Source of the DNA: Planctomycetota bacterium
GTDB lineage: Bacteria; Planctomycetota; Phycisphaerae; Phycisphaerales; Phycisphaeraceae
Direction of reading: 5' to 3'
DNA: 40,369 bases
NCBI GenBank assembly: GCA_026386955.1
Contig: JAPLMQ010000191.1
Span: 1-40,369 of the forward strand
Position 1 is the stretch's first letter. Each line of letters begins with the position of its first letter. A model generated the notes under the pieces. The model saw only the letters and a list, made by a program, of their open reading frames with translations. It made no database searches and was not told the DNA's origin. This document shows, in pieces, positions 40,366-40,369 of the stretch. A program made the translations under genes and the position numbers.

Positions 40366-40369
40366 ATGG
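40366..40369 (+). CDS. Possible first codon of a truncated plus-strand gene
   Basis: An ATG at 40366 follows GGAG by seven bases and a candidate promoter. Only the start codon and one base are inside the window, so the product is unknown. Confidence 0.3.

Overview
The window is a GC-rich bacterial chromosome segment. The gene content suggests Planctomycetota, most likely a Phycisphaerae-type lineage. Supporting signs are the planctomycete-style MiaB spacer, a DUF4159 protein with prenyltransferase-like repeats, many exported proteins with TQPAT/PAPA-type low-complexity tails, a small lipoprotein with an LFPENQP motif, and a paralogue of the planctomycete peptidoglycan amidases. The taxonomic call is inference from protein style; there is no rRNA or other marker here. 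I see no prophage, insertion sequence, CRISPR array, tRNA or rRNA.

Layout. 0.1-6.4 kb: a lipoprotein with a possible SIS-like fold, a damaged miaB, an acidic-tailed membrane protein, an alpha/beta hydrolase and an AT-richer lipoprotein. 6.4-12.7 kb: a carbohydrate-oriented patch (Asp-box sialidase-like protein, TIM-barrel-like secreted protein, small lipoprotein, GH16, alpha/alpha-toroid-like protein). 12.8-15.8 kb: ATP sulfurylase and an exported thioredoxin fusion. 16.0-22.2 kb: mutS and priA, divergent, then a VOC protein. 22.5-28.9 kb: an epimerase facing a minus-strand run proS, broken lipoprotein, cca, dedA, PLP homeostasis protein. 29.3-36.6 kb: a plus-strand run of small lipoprotein, degenerate amidase, Ser/Thr kinase, DUF4159 protein and comEC. 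36.6-40.0 kb: a minus-strand run of GT4 glycosyltransferase, a small AT-richer gene, a Rieske protein and a Spy-like protein. A new plus-strand gene appears to begin at the last bases.

The strongest non-coding signal is a set of at least six unrelated families of paired inverted-arm elements, roughly 115-225 bp long. They fill almost every intergenic gap above about 150 bp. Each arm folds into one or two hairpins whose stems change in compensating pairs between copies, while the central spacer is not conserved. This architecture resembles REPINs. No RAYT transposase lies in the window.

A second window-wide pattern concerns starts. About ten genes have a TANNNT box only 6-12 nt before the ATG and no Shine-Dalgarno, suggesting leaderless or nearly leaderless mRNAs. 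Others carry clear GGAG-type sites. Other points of note are a roughly 70-nt in-gene deletion in miaB, a frameshifted lipoprotein, an AT-richer block confined to the editing domain of proS, and an amidase-fold protein that appears to have lost its zinc ligands.
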